The translations under genes and the position numbers were made by a program. Positions 23,968-36,616 of a stretch of 47,039 nt of DNA are shown here, piece after piece. The notes beneath the pieces are model-generated. The model searched no databases. It saw nothing but the letters and a program-made list of their open reading frames with translations, and had not been told where the DNA came from. This stretch comes from Candidatus Sulfotelmatobacter kueseliae. GTDB taxonomy: Bacteria; Acidobacteriota; Terriglobia; Terriglobales; Acidobacteriaceae. Location of the stretch: the NCBI GenBank assembly GCA_900290255.1, contig OMOD01000156.1, positions 1 to 47,039 on the forward strand. The letters are read 5' to 3'. Position 1 is the first letter of the stretch; each line of letters starts with the position of its first letter.

Positions 23968-24909
23968 TCACGCCCAGGTTGTGTCGTCCTCTTTGTGGAG
24001 CTGACGAAGATCGGTCGGCGGCTTCACTGGCACGCCGACGGCCCGGCCGAGGAGGGCGTCGAGCGTATCGACCCATACGATTTGGGTTTGGAAGACCACA
24101 CCGAAATTGCGGGAGATGGATTCGGCGACGGCGTTGAGGTCGAGCGCGCGGCCAAGTTCTTGACGCATCGAAGTTACGGGCTTCGACGGGATGCCGCAGG
24201 GAACGATCAGGTTGAAATAGCTGAGGTCGGTGTTGACGTTGAGGGCGAAGCCGTGCGAGGTCACGAAGCGGGAAACGTGGACGCCGATGGCGGCGAGCTT
24301 GGCTTCGATTGGGTAGGGACGGACGCATTCGTCCGTCCCAGCCGGGCGGAGCCCGACTGTGGGGTTGGGGTGGTCAGGACGAATCTTCGATTCGCCCAGG
24401 CGGACGGTGGCGTCCGCCCCTCCACGACTTAAGGTAGATTCGGGGTCTGTCCAGACCCCCGTCAGTCCCGCGACGCGTCTAGTCGGGACGGCAAAGTCGG
24501 CGCAAGTGCGCATCAGGACTTCTTCCAGGCGGCGGACGAACTCGATCACGCCCAGCGTTTTGCGGAGCGAAGGGCGCGACTCGCCCGGGCGGACGAGGGC
24601 GTCCGCCCCTACACGGGCGAATCCGCGGAGGTCGAAGATGGGATAGCCGACGATCTGGCCGGGACCGTGGAAGGTGACGTCGCCGCCGCGATCGCATTCG
24701 AATAACTCGACGCCGCGCTTTTTCAGCAATTCGGCCGACGCGACGACGTTAGCCGCTTTCGCATTTCGGCCAAGCGTAATGACCGGCTTGTGCTCAAGCA
24801 GCAGGAGGGCGTCTCCGATTTTTTCTTCTTTGCGCAGAGCGACGAGTTGCTGCTGCAGGCGGAGGCCCGTGGCGTAGTCGATGGTGCCGAGTTGGACCAC
24901 AGAAACCAT
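23968..24909 (-). CDS. lipB: Lipoyl(octanoyl) transferase with in-frame repeat insertions
   Basis: Transfers octanoate from acyl carrier protein to the lipoyl domains of 2-oxoacid dehydrogenases. Conserved parts: CDRGGDVTFHGPGQIVGYP, catalytic Lys204 in AKLAAIGVHVSRFVTSHG, and catalytic Cys238 in IVPCGIPSKPVTSM. At 313 residues it is about 70-100 longer than usual (E. coli 213). The excess is mostly two blocks: residues 99-118 (VGADALVRPGE...) and residues about 159-199 (GGADATVRLGE... and GTDECVRPYP). These are translated P-type palindromes. The second block sits only a few residues before the catalytic lysine. It lies between pdhA and lpdA, which fits its function. No Shine-Dalgarno is visible because repeat S8 abuts the start. 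Confidence 0.93.
   Translation of the reverse strand: MVSVVQLGTIDYATGLRLQQQLVALRKEEKIGDALLLLEHKPVITLGRNAKAANVVASAELLKKRGVELFECDRGGDVTFHGPGQIVGYPIFDLRGFARVGADALVRPGESRPSLRKTLGVIEFVRRLEEVLMRTCADFAVPTRRVAGLTGVWTDPESTLSRGGADATVRLGESKIRPDHPNPTVGLRPAGTDECVRPYPIEAKLAAIGVHVSRFVTSHGFALNVNTDLSYFNLIVPCGIPSKPVTSMRQELGRALDLNAVAESISRNFGVVFQTQIVWVDTLDALLGRAVGVPVKPPTDLRQLHKEDDTTWA
24310..24428. repeat. Two opposed P-type elements inside lipB (P4 and P5)
   Basis: P4 on the plus strand: GTAGGGACGGACGCATTCGT then CCGTCCC (hairpin 1) and CGGGCGGAGCCCG (hairpin 2). P5 on the minus strand: GGGGCGGACGCCACCGTCCG then CC (hairpin 1) and CGAATCGAAGATTCG (hairpin 2). The two face each other with their second hairpins inside. 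They are translated as GGADATVRLGESKIRP and VGLRPAGTDECVRPYP, and the frame stays open through both. Confidence 0.9.
24568..24613. repeat. P-type element inside lipB (P3)
   Basis: On the minus strand: GTAGGGGCGGACGCCCTCGT then CCGCCC (hairpin 1, stem GGGCGGAC/GTCCGCCC at 24587-24608) followed by GGGCGAGTCGCGCCC (hairpin 2). It is translated as VGADALVRPGESRPS in lipB. Confidence 0.88.
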
Positions 24910-25012
24910 TGAGTAATTCGGTAATTTAGGAATTGAGTAATTTAGGACTGTTCAATCGAAACTCGGGGACTTCAAATTACCCAATTACCAAATTTCCCAA
25001 TTACTCAATTCC
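24910..25012. repeat. Stuttering inverted repeat S8 (AATTA word)
   Basis: The left arm has GAGTAATTCGGTAATTTAGG and AATTGAGTAATTTAGG. The right arm has CAAATTACCCAATTACC and AAATTTCCCAATTACTC. It fills the lipB-lpdA spacer from stop codon to start codon. Its word class is the same as in S2 and S6. Confidence 0.88.
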
Positions 25013-26428
25013 TCATGCATTGATCGCCAAACCGTAGACGCTGTTCGCCGCGTCCAGCATGGCTTCGGCCAAAGTCGGGTGCGCATGGATGGTCCACATT
25101 AAATCTTCGACCGTGGCTTCGAGTTCCATGGCAGTAACGGCCTCGGCGATCAACTCGGTGGCTTGTGGCCCGATAATGTGCACGCCGAGAATTTCGCCGT
25201 AATCCGCGTCCGACACAATTTTGATGAAGCCTTCGTGCTGGCCGACGATCGAGGCGCGCGAGTTGGCGGTGAAGGGAAATTTGCCGATCTTCACGTTGTA
25301 TCCAGCCTCGCGGGCCTTGGTTTCGGTCAAACCGACGCTGCCGATCTCAGGGTGGCAGTAGGTGCAGCCGGGGATATGCTCGGGGTTGATCGGTTTGCCC
25401 GGCTTGCCGGCGATTTTAGCGACGGCCACCAGCGCCTCCATGGCGCCCACGTGCGCCAGTTGAGGCGTGCCCAGCACGATGTCTCCGACGGCGTAGACGC
25501 CAGGTTCGGCGGTCTGCATCCAGGAATCGGTTTTGATGAACTCGCGGTCGGGCTTGATTTTGGTTTTTTCCAGGCCGATGTTCTGGGTACGCGGCTTGCG
25601 GCCGACGGCGATGAGAATCTTCTCTGCTTCGATCTTCTGCTGCTTGCCATCGACGGTAATGGTGACAGCGATGCCTGATTTCGTTTTGTCGACTTTGTCT
25701 ACTCTGGCGCTGGTGTGGAACGCGATACCGCGCTTGCGGAAAACGCGGGCCAACTCCTTCGATACCTCTTCGTCCTCGACAGGAACGAGGCGCGGCAGCA
25801 TTTCGATGATCGTCACCTCGGAATCGAACGAGCGGTAGATAGATGCGAATTCGACTCCCACGGCGCCCGCGCCGACGATCACCAATGACTTCGGAATTTC
25901 CTTCAGGCTGAGAATCTCGATGTTGGTCAGCACTCGATCGCCGGCCTCCAGGCCGGGCAGCATGCGCGCTTCCGAGCCGGTGGCTAGAATCACATTCTTG
26001 GCCTTGAGATGAGTGGCCTTGCCATTGTTCGTGACTTCCAGCGTGTGCGCGCCGTTTTGCGCCGGCCCGGTCAGCTTCCCGTAGCCCTTGACCGTATCGA
26101 CTTTGTTTTTCTTCATCAGGAATTCCAGGCCCTTGGCATGCTTGGCGACGATCTTCGCTTTGCGCTCCAGAACGGCAGCCCAGTTCAGTTTGCGCGCGTC
26201 TACGCCCTCGATGCCGAATTCCTCGGCGTCCTTGAGATGATCCCAGAGCTCGGCGTTGAACAGCAGCGCTTTGGTCGGGATGCATCCCACGTGCAGGCAG
26301 GTGCCGCCGAGGAAGCCGTCTTTTTCGATGAGAGCGGTCTTCAGGCCATACTGGCCGGCGCGGATGGCGGCGGTGTATCCAGCCGGCCCGCTGCCGATAA
26401 TGGCTACGTCATAGATGGTCTCGGGCAA
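25013..26428 (-). CDS. lpdA: Dihydrolipoamide dehydrogenase (E3)
   Basis: FAD- and NAD-dependent flavoprotein that reoxidises dihydrolipoamide in 2-oxoacid dehydrogenases or the glycine cleavage system. It is 471 residues. The N-terminal FAD-binding motif is VAIIGSGPAGYTAAIRAGQYG. The redox disulfide is GGTCLHVGCIPTKALL. The NAD-binding segment is VIVGAGAVGVEFASIYRSF. The C-terminal catalytic histidine is in HAHPTLAEAMLDA. It is the most upstream gene of the lpdA-lipB-pdhA-pdhB run on the minus strand and follows rpsA. Confidence 0.96.
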   Translation of the reverse strand: MPETIYDVAIIGSGPAGYTAAIRAGQYGLKTALIEKDGFLGGTCLHVGCIPTKALLFNAELWDHLKDAEEFGIEGVDARKLNWAAVLERKAKIVAKHAKGLEFLMKKNKVDTVKGYGKLTGPAQNGAHTLEVTNNGKATHLKAKNVILATGSEARMLPGLEAGDRVLTNIEILSLKEIPKSLVIVGAGAVGVEFASIYRSFDSEVTIIEMLPRLVPVEDEEVSKELARVFRKRGIAFHTSARVDKVDKTKSGIAVTITVDGKQQKIEAEKILIAVGRKPRTQNIGLEKTKIKPDREFIKTDSWMQTAEPGVYAVGDIVLGTPQLAHVGAMEALVAVAKIAGKPGKPINPEHIPGCTYCHPEIGSVGLTETKAREAGYNVKIGKFPFTANSRASIVGQHEGFIKIVSDADYGEILGVHIIGPQATELIAEAVTAMELEATVEDLMWTIHAHPTLAEAMLDAANSVYGLAINA

Positions 26429-26500
26429 AGGAGTAGTCCTCAGTAGGGAGAGATGTTTAAGAGCGAAGAAATGATTCTAGAACAGGACGGAAAAAGGCTT

Positions 26501-26573
26501 CAACGCAGAGGCCGCTGAGGACACAGAGAAATAACATCCAAAATTCTCTATGCCCTCCGCGTGCTCTGCGTTG
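26501..26573. repeat. Stuttering inverted repeat S12 (CGCAGAGG word)
   Basis: The left arm is CAACGCAGAGGCCGCTGAGG then ACACAGAGA. The right arm is TCTCTATGCCCTCCGCG then TGCTCTGCGTTG. The outer ends CAACGCAGAG/CTCTGCGTTG pair perfectly. It lies between rpsA and lpdA and may attenuate or terminate rpsA transcription, although it has no T tract. Confidence 0.8.
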
Positions 26574-26580
26574 AGAGTCC

Positions 26581-28416
<1,836 letters not shown>

Positions 28417-28561
28417 GCCTCTCTGGTGACGGGATGCGGGGCCTGCGTTGCGGACTGCTGGATGAGTCGTTAGGTTGTAGTGGGCCCACCCTGGCGAGTG
28501 AGCTTGGACAATCCCAGCTGTCGGACGTTACAGAAAACCCGCGTCCAAGGGGAACTGTCTG

Positions 28562-28591
28562 ACTATAGCAACGGCCTGTGAACAGTGTCAA
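28562..28591 (-). promoter_or_regulatory. Sigma-70-type promoter of rpsA
   Basis: On the minus strand TTGACA, 18 bp, TATAGT, the best promoter match noticed in the window. It is about 145 bp upstream of the rpsA start, leaving a long leader in which autoregulation, common for rpsA, could act. Confidence 0.7.
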
Positions 28592-28671
28592 ACTCAATTC
28601 TGGCGCATGTTACAGGCAGGTTTCAGGGTTACGGTTTCGGAACACGCGTCCATCTGCTAACCTGCCCTGCT

Positions 28672-29151
28672 ATGGATTATCTTTGGACGCCGTGGCGCTA
28701 CGCCTACGTCTCGACCACGGAGAAGGCCAGCGGATGCGTCTTTTGCGATGCCGCGAAAGAAAACGACGACGCCAAGGCGCGCATCGTGCATCGCGGGAAA
28801 CTTTGTTTCGTCATTTTGAATGCGTTTCCGTACACACCAGGGCACGTGATGATCGTGCCGTACGCGCATCTGGATGAACTGCAGAAGCTGCCGGCCGAAG
28901 CAGCCAATGAAATGATGGCGCTGTCGCAGCGCATGGAAACGGTGCTGCGCGAACTCTACCATCCGGACGGAATCAATCTGGGGATGAACATCGGCAAGGC
29001 CGCCGGAGCAGGCATCGCCGGGCACATTCATATGCACGTGTTGCCGCGCTGGGTCGCGGACGCAAATTTTGTCTCAGTGGTGGGCGAGACGCGCGTGCTG
29101 CCGGAGGCGTTGGAAGTGACGTGGAAGAGGATGCGGGAGGCGATGAAGTGA
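28672..29151 (+). CDS. HIT-family nucleotide hydrolase/phosphorylase
   Basis: A 159-residue histidine-triad protein. The active-site triad is HIHMHVLPRW (H-x-H-x-H). The N-terminal MDYLWTPWRYAYV, followed by a zinc-type CVFCD, is typical of the bacterial branch related to Ap4A phosphorylase. The frame is open 29 codons upstream, but MDYLWTPWR at 28672 is the conserved start. Substrates are probably dinucleoside polyphosphates or nucleoside phosphoramidates. It is divergent from rpsA and convergent with ligA. Confidence 0.9.
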   Translation: MDYLWTPWRYAYVSTTEKASGCVFCDAAKENDDAKARIVHRGKLCFVILNAFPYTPGHVMIVPYAHLDELQKLPAEAANEMMALSQRMETVLRELYHPDGINLGMNIGKAAGAGIAGHIHMHVLPRWVADANFVSVVGETRVLPEALEVTWKRMREAMK

Positions 29152-29178
29152 GCCGTGGTTGCTGCAAAAGGCAAAGAT

Positions 29179-29266
29179 TTGTCATCCTGAGCGGGTGTGT
29201 TAGCCGCGAAGGGCCTATGTACTCCCGGCGAGTTGCACAGGTCCTTCGCTTCGCTCAGGATGACAA
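29179..29266. repeat. GTCATCCTGAGCG-type inverted repeat
   Basis: The left arm starts TTGTCATCCTGAGCG and continues GCGAAGGGCC. The right arm, read in reverse, starts TTGTCATCCTGAGCGAAGCG then AAGGACC. It lies between convergent HIT and ligA genes. The GTCATCCTGAGCGAAG word is a common dispersed palindrome in environmental bacteria. Confidence 0.85.
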
Positions 29267-29272
29267 GGCAGG

Positions 29273-32319
<3,047 letters not shown>

Positions 32320-32347
32320 CAGCCGCAGCGAAATTCAGAATTCGTAT

Positions 32348-32449
32348 ATTCAGCGCCTGAAGGCGCGATGAGAACGCGGTACCTACGGTATGCCCTTCGA
32401 CTCCGCTCAGGGCAGGCTCTGAAGGCATACCCTGATACGAATCGTACTT
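32348..32449. repeat. 102-bp dispersed repeat, copy 1
   Basis: It starts ATTCAGCGCCTGAAGGCGC and later contains the stem GGTATGCC...GGCATACC around CTTCGACTCCGCTCAGGG. The last 59 bases, up to GATACGAATCGT, are identical to the copy at 40603-40703. Both lie in the same orientation, about 8.2 kb apart, between genes. Confidence 0.92.
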
Positions 32450-32495
32450 GTACTCCACAGTAGATTGGGAAATGCTCTAGAATTCTCACAAACCC

Positions 32496-33569
32496 TTGGA
32501 ACCCGTCACCCATTTCCTAACCGGGGCGTGCATGGGCCGCGCCGGACTCAACCGCAAGACAGCGCTGGCCACACTTACGCTCACGCTGGCGGCAGAGGCT
32601 CCCGACCTGGACGTGTTGGGGCGCTTTGGCGGTCCGGCGTTCGGTTTCGCCCACCATCGCGGGTTCACCCACTCATTCCTGGGAATACCGCTGACCTCAG
32701 CTGTGGTGGTCGGCGTGGTCTATCTGTTCTGGCGTCTGCGCGGCCGCAAGACGAACAATCCGAAGCTGCCACCGCGCTGGGGACGGTTGTTCTTCTATGC
32801 CTGCCTTGCCGGGCTGAGCCATATCCTGCTCGATTTCACCAACAACTATGGCGTCAGGCCGTTCTGGCCGTTTTCCGAAAAGTGGTATTCGTGGGACATC
32901 GTCTTCATCGTCGAACCGGTGATGCTGGTTCTGCTAATTGCGGGGCTGACCGTGCCTGCCCTTTTCGCTCTGGTTGATAAGGAAATCGGGGCGCCGCGCC
33001 GGGGTCCTCGCGGCCGCGTCGCGGCCACGCTAGCGCTAGTGGGGATCGTCCTGTTGTGGGGACTGCGCGACTACGAGCACCGCCGCGCGATCCAGGCCTT
33101 GGAGGCGCGCACTTACGAGGAAGCCGATCCGGTTCGCGTTTCTGCGTATCCCTCCATGACGGATCCGTTTCACTGGTACGGTGTGGCGGAAACGCCGGCT
33201 TTCTTTGCCCTCGCGCCGGTAGATTCGCTCGGCCCCGAGGTTGATCCGTACGGCCAGCTCGAGATTCGCTACAAGCCGGAAGAAACTCCCGTGACCCTGG
33301 CGGCGAAACAGTCGTATATGGGACGCGTGTATTTGGACTGGGCGCAGTATCCCGTCACGGAAACGGAAACGCTGCCGCCTCCACAGGGGGGCTACCTCGT
33401 TCATTTCGTGGACCTGCGCTACCTTCAGATGCCGAGCGCCATCAGCCGCGGCCGGGGGCGCCGCGCGCTGAGCGCTGCCGTCGAACTCGACAAGAACCTC
33501 CGCGTGGTGGGCGATGTTTTTGGCTTCGGCAAGGATCAGGTGGTGGTGCCCGAACCGGGCCAGCGCTAG
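32496..33569 (+). CDS. YdjM/DUF457-type membrane-bound metal-dependent hydrolase
   Basis: A 357-residue inner-membrane protein. The family core is at the N-terminus: PVTHFLTGACMGRAGLNRKT, then AAEAPDLDVLG and FAHHRGFTHSFLG (histidine-rich metal site), and later HILLDFTNNYGVRPF. Four or five membrane segments are followed by a roughly 150-residue soluble C-terminal part that is not recognised. The start is a TTG (32496) just before the core. The biochemical role of this family is not well established. Confidence 0.82.
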   Translation: MEPVTHFLTGACMGRAGLNRKTALATLTLTLAAEAPDLDVLGRFGGPAFGFAHHRGFTHSFLGIPLTSAVVVGVVYLFWRLRGRKTNNPKLPPRWGRLFFYACLAGLSHILLDFTNNYGVRPFWPFSEKWYSWDIVFIVEPVMLVLLIAGLTVPALFALVDKEIGAPRRGPRGRVAATLALVGIVLLWGLRDYEHRRAIQALEARTYEEADPVRVSAYPSMTDPFHWYGVAETPAFFALAPVDSLGPEVDPYGQLEIRYKPEETPVTLAAKQSYMGRVYLDWAQYPVTETETLPPPQGGYLVHFVDLRYLQMPSAISRGRGRRALSAAVELDKNLRVVGDVFGFGKDQVVVPEPGQR

Positions 33570-33694
33570 GGGTACAAGCCTTATTGATATCGGCCTAGGG
33601 CACAACCAGCGATAGTCCACCATCGCGCCCCGCTCCGCCCTTGACGCCAGAGGCCGCAACGGCCACAATGTTACTTCGTTTCCCGAGGTGATTC

Positions 33695-34222
33695 ATGCTG
33701 GCATATATTTTTGTGCTCTTCGCTGTGGCCGTCCGGTTCCTGCCCCATCCCCTGGCCTTCACGCCTGTGGGCGCATCTCTGTTGTTTTTTGGCGCGCGCG
33801 GATCTCGCCGCTGGATATGGGCTCCGCTTGCTTTGCTGGCGGCGTCAGACGTCGTTCTGACCACGCTGGTCTATCGCTACCCCTTTTCCTGGGATCACTT
33901 CGTCACCTGGGCCTGGTACGCAGGTATGCTCCTGCTGGGAACGACCCTGAAGCAGAATGGGGGAGCGTTGCGGATTCTCGGCGCTGCCCTCGCCGGTTCG
34001 GTGTCGTTTTTCGTGCTGAGCAATTTCGCGGTCTGGGCAGCATGGGAGATGTATCCGAGGACGTTCGCCGGGCTGATGGCTTGCTATGACGCAGGTTTGC
34101 CGTACTTCCGTCGCGCTCTGGCTGGCGACGTGCTATTCACCTGCGTGATGTTCGCCACGCCGGTTCTGCTGAGCGTGCTGGCCCAAAGACGGCAGCGGCC
34201 TGGCAACCACATCGCTGCGTAA
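33695..34222 (+). CDS. DUF6580-family membrane protein
   Basis: A 175-residue protein with about five membrane helices. FTPVGASLLFFGARG near the start and FVLSNFAVWAAWEMYPRTFAG, then LMACYDAGLPYFRRALAGD, are typical of DUF6580. The function is unknown; some relatives sit near cobalamin or heme-related genes, but no such neighbour is here. GAGGTG lies 4 bp before the ATG. Confidence 0.8.
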   Translation: MLAYIFVLFAVAVRFLPHPLAFTPVGASLLFFGARGSRRWIWAPLALLAASDVVLTTLVYRYPFSWDHFVTWAWYAGMLLLGTTLKQNGGALRILGAALAGSVSFFVLSNFAVWAAWEMYPRTFAGLMACYDAGLPYFRRALAGDVLFTCVMFATPVLLSVLAQRRQRPGNHIAA

Positions 34223-34249
34223 CCTCGGCTCGCGCGCCCGGCAAGTCGA

Positions 34250-34912
34250 TCAGTCGCTCAAGGACTGGCTTCCGCTGGCTTTCTCTGTCTGCCGGGTGAT
34301 AGACTTCTTCGCTTTCCTGCGCCGCTGCAGCAACCAGATCACGAAGGCGATCGCCAGCAGTGCCGCCAGCGCCCAGTAGAAACGCCGTCTGAAAAGGGCT
34401 CCCACAAGCTGCACGATCTCGGGACCGAACCACAGTGTCAGCACGGAGAGCACAAGAAACCGCACGAACCTCCCGGCAAAAATCGCTGCCAGAAAATCCC
34501 GAAAGCGCATTTCAAACACGGCTGCGCCCAGTACAAAGATTTTGAACGGCATGGGCGGGGGCAACATGGCGGGGAACATCAGAGCCCAGAATTCGTGCTG
34601 CTCAAAAGATCGGTGAATCTTCAGGAAACGCTCCTCGGAAATCCGCTTGCGCAGCACTTTCTCGCCGCCGAGATACCCGATGATGTAGAGCGGAATGCTG
34701 CCCAGCGCCGACCCCAGCGATGCCATGACAATGTAAAACAGGAGTCGCTTGCGATCCTGATACACGTAGGTCGCCACAATGGCATCCACCGGCATGCCCA
34801 GCAGAGCGCTGTCGGCAAAGGCGATGACAAATACCCCCCATATGCCGAGCAGCTTGAGCAGCCCCCAGATCCATGCCGTATAGCGCGCCAGAATATGTCC
34901 GATGGCTTTCAA
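34250..34912 (-). CDS. DedA/VTT-domain (SNARE-associated-like) membrane protein
   Basis: A 220-residue inner-membrane protein of the YqaA/DedA type. Visible family segments: FADSALLGMPVDAIVATYVY, then GSALGSIPLYIIGYLGGEKVL and ALMFPAMLPPPMPFKIFVLG, with the re-entrant loop proline and glycine pattern. A final helix (YWALAALLAIAFVIWLL) is followed by a basic tail. Members act as flippases or in membrane homeostasis; the specific substrate is unknown. Confidence 0.85.
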   Translation of the reverse strand: MKAIGHILARYTAWIWGLLKLLGIWGVFVIAFADSALLGMPVDAIVATYVYQDRKRLLFYIVMASLGSALGSIPLYIIGYLGGEKVLRKRISEERFLKIHRSFEQHEFWALMFPAMLPPPMPFKIFVLGAAVFEMRFRDFLAAIFAGRFVRFLVLSVLTLWFGPEIVQLVGALFRRRFYWALAALLAIAFVIWLLQRRRKAKKSITRQTEKASGSQSLSD

Positions 34913-34995
34913 CGGGAAAACCCAGTGTACGTGATCGAGCGAGAATGCGTCAGTCGCACGGAAACATTGCCGGAACGTTTGGTGCGTCGCCGGGG

Positions 34996-35022
34996 GGAGA
35001 CGTAGCCAGCTACGTCTCTACG
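34996..35022. repeat. GTAGAGACGTAGC-type hairpin (P8)
   Basis: On the minus strand: GTAGAGACGTAGCTGGCTAC then GTCTCCCC, a perfect stem GAGACGTAGC/GCTACGTCTC with a 2-base loop. It has the same GTAG + stem layout as the P elements but a different stem. It lies between divergent genes, just upstream of the amidohydrolase. Confidence 0.7.
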
Positions 35023-35054
35023 GAATTGATATGATCGCTGAATTAGGAGCAACC

Positions 35055-36536
35055 ATGCGCCAGCTGACTCTTTCTCTGTGCCTTCTTCTCTTCTCGACTG
35101 CGGCCCTGGCCGCACAGCAATATGACCTCGTCATCGAGGGCGGCCGCGTCATGGACCCGGAAACCGGGCTGGACGCTGTTCGCAATGTCGGCATCCGGCA
35201 CGGCAAGATTGCCCGCGTCTCTAGTGAACCGCTGAACGGCCGCCGCGTGGTTCACGGCGCTGGGCTGGTGGTTGCTCCCGGCTTCATCGACTTGCACCAG
35301 CATGGTCAGGACCCCGAGAGCCAGCGCGTCAAGGCGTTCGACGGCGTGACCACAGCGCTGGAGATGGAAATCGGTGTTCCCGACGTTGCTCCCTTCCTGA
35401 AATCGAAGGAGGGGCATTCGCTGATTCACTACGGTACAACCGCCAGCCATGCGGCGGCGCGAGCGCTGGTATTCGGCGCACCTTTGGCTCCCGTCGTCAT
35501 CGACCCACACGCGGGCATCCCTGAAATCCTGCCCAAGAGCGGACCGGCCACGAACCAGCCCGCCACGGCGGAGCAAATCAGGCAGATTCAGCAGCGGCTG
35601 CGCGACCAACTCGATGCCGGCGCTCTGGGCGTGGGCCTGGGCATCCAGTACACTCCCGGAGCGACGCGGCTCGAGATCATTGACATGTTCCGCGTGGCCG
35701 CCGAGCGCAGGTTGCCCGTTTACACCCACATTCGCAGCTTCGGACACACCGAACCCGGCTCCGATATCGAATCAGTCGAGGAGGTAATCGGCGCGGCGGC
35801 GATCAGTGGAGCATCTCTACATATTGTTCACATCAACAGCACCTGTCTTCTCGATTCGCTAGAATGCCTTTCGTTGATCAAAGGCGCCCGCGCTCGCGGC
35901 CTCGACGTGACGACCGAAGCCTATCCTTACACGGCCGGTATGACCATCCTTAACTCAGCGCTGTTCAACCCCGGATGGCGCGAAAAGCTGGGCATCGACT
36001 ACAGCAATCTTGTCTTGCCCGAAACGGGCGAGCATCTTACGAAGGAACGCTTTGAAGAATTACACAATTCGCCCATGCCGCAGTCCGTCATCATGTTCGC
36101 CAACACGCAAGAGATGGTCGACGCGACGATTCCGAACCATCTGATCATGATCGCCAGCGACGGAGCGCCCGGTCATCCGCGCAATGCCGGCACCTACGCG
36201 CGCGTGCTGGCACAATATGTGCGGGAAAAGAAGACTCTCAATCTGATGGAAGCGCTGCGCAAAACGACGCTCATGCCCGCTCAGATGCTGGAACGCTCGA
36301 CTCCGGCCGCCAAGCGCAAGGGACGATTACGGGAAGGCGCCGATGCCGATGTCGTGGTTTTCGATCCGCAGACGATCAGCGACCGGGCAACTTATGAGAA
36401 GCCCATGGAACCGAGCGTGGGCGTACGCTATTTGTTGGTTGCCGGGACGTTGGTGATTGACCAAGGCAAGCTGGTGCCCGATGTGTTCCCCGGCCGCGCA
36501 ATACTGGGACCGGGGAAAGCCAAGGAAACTCCCTAG
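35055..36536 (+). CDS. Secreted amidohydrolase (N-acyl-D-amino-acid deacylase/dihydroorotase-like)
   Basis: A 493-residue metal-dependent hydrolase with a signal peptide (MRQLTLSLCLLLFSTAALAA). The start at 35055 is chosen because TTAGGAGC lies just upstream; the frame is open eight codons further. Motifs: VIEGGRVMDPETGLD at the N-terminus, metal site APGFIDLHQHGQDPES, HIVHINSTCLLDS, IASDGAPGHPRN, and the C-terminal GADADVVVFDP. It is closest in pattern to D-aminoacylases, but the substrate is uncertain. It acts outside the cytoplasm. Confidence 0.85.
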   Translation: MRQLTLSLCLLLFSTAALAAQQYDLVIEGGRVMDPETGLDAVRNVGIRHGKIARVSSEPLNGRRVVHGAGLVVAPGFIDLHQHGQDPESQRVKAFDGVTTALEMEIGVPDVAPFLKSKEGHSLIHYGTTASHAAARALVFGAPLAPVVIDPHAGIPEILPKSGPATNQPATAEQIRQIQQRLRDQLDAGALGVGLGIQYTPGATRLEIIDMFRVAAERRLPVYTHIRSFGHTEPGSDIESVEEVIGAAAISGASLHIVHINSTCLLDSLECLSLIKGARARGLDVTTEAYPYTAGMTILNSALFNPGWREKLGIDYSNLVLPETGEHLTKERFEELHNSPMPQSVIMFANTQEMVDATIPNHLIMIASDGAPGHPRNAGTYARVLAQYVREKKTLNLMEALRKTTLMPAQMLERSTPAAKRKGRLREGADADVVVFDPQTISDRATYEKPMEPSVGVRYLLVAGTLVIDQGKLVPDVFPGRAILGPGKAKETP

Positions 36537-36549
36537 TTAAGCAGTGCTC

Positions 36550-36601
36550 GTGTGGGGACGGGCGCCCTCGCCCGTCCGGCCGCGACGTTCTTGTCGCGGC
36601 A
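36550..36601. repeat. P-type double-hairpin element (P6, intergenic)
   Basis: GTGTGGGGACGGGCGCCCTC followed by GCCCGTCC (hairpin 1, stem GGACGGGCG/CGCCCGTCC) and CCGCGACGTTCTTGTCGCGG (hairpin 2). This is the clearest intergenic copy of the P layout. It lies between the amidohydrolase and the convergent moaB/mog gene. Confidence 0.85.
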
Positions 36602-36616
36602 GCGCTCGCCAAGAAG

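Noticed and set aside
23042..24004. 320-codon plus-strand frame opposite pdhA
   Set aside because: Antisense shadow; it also reads through the P element, but nothing supports expression.
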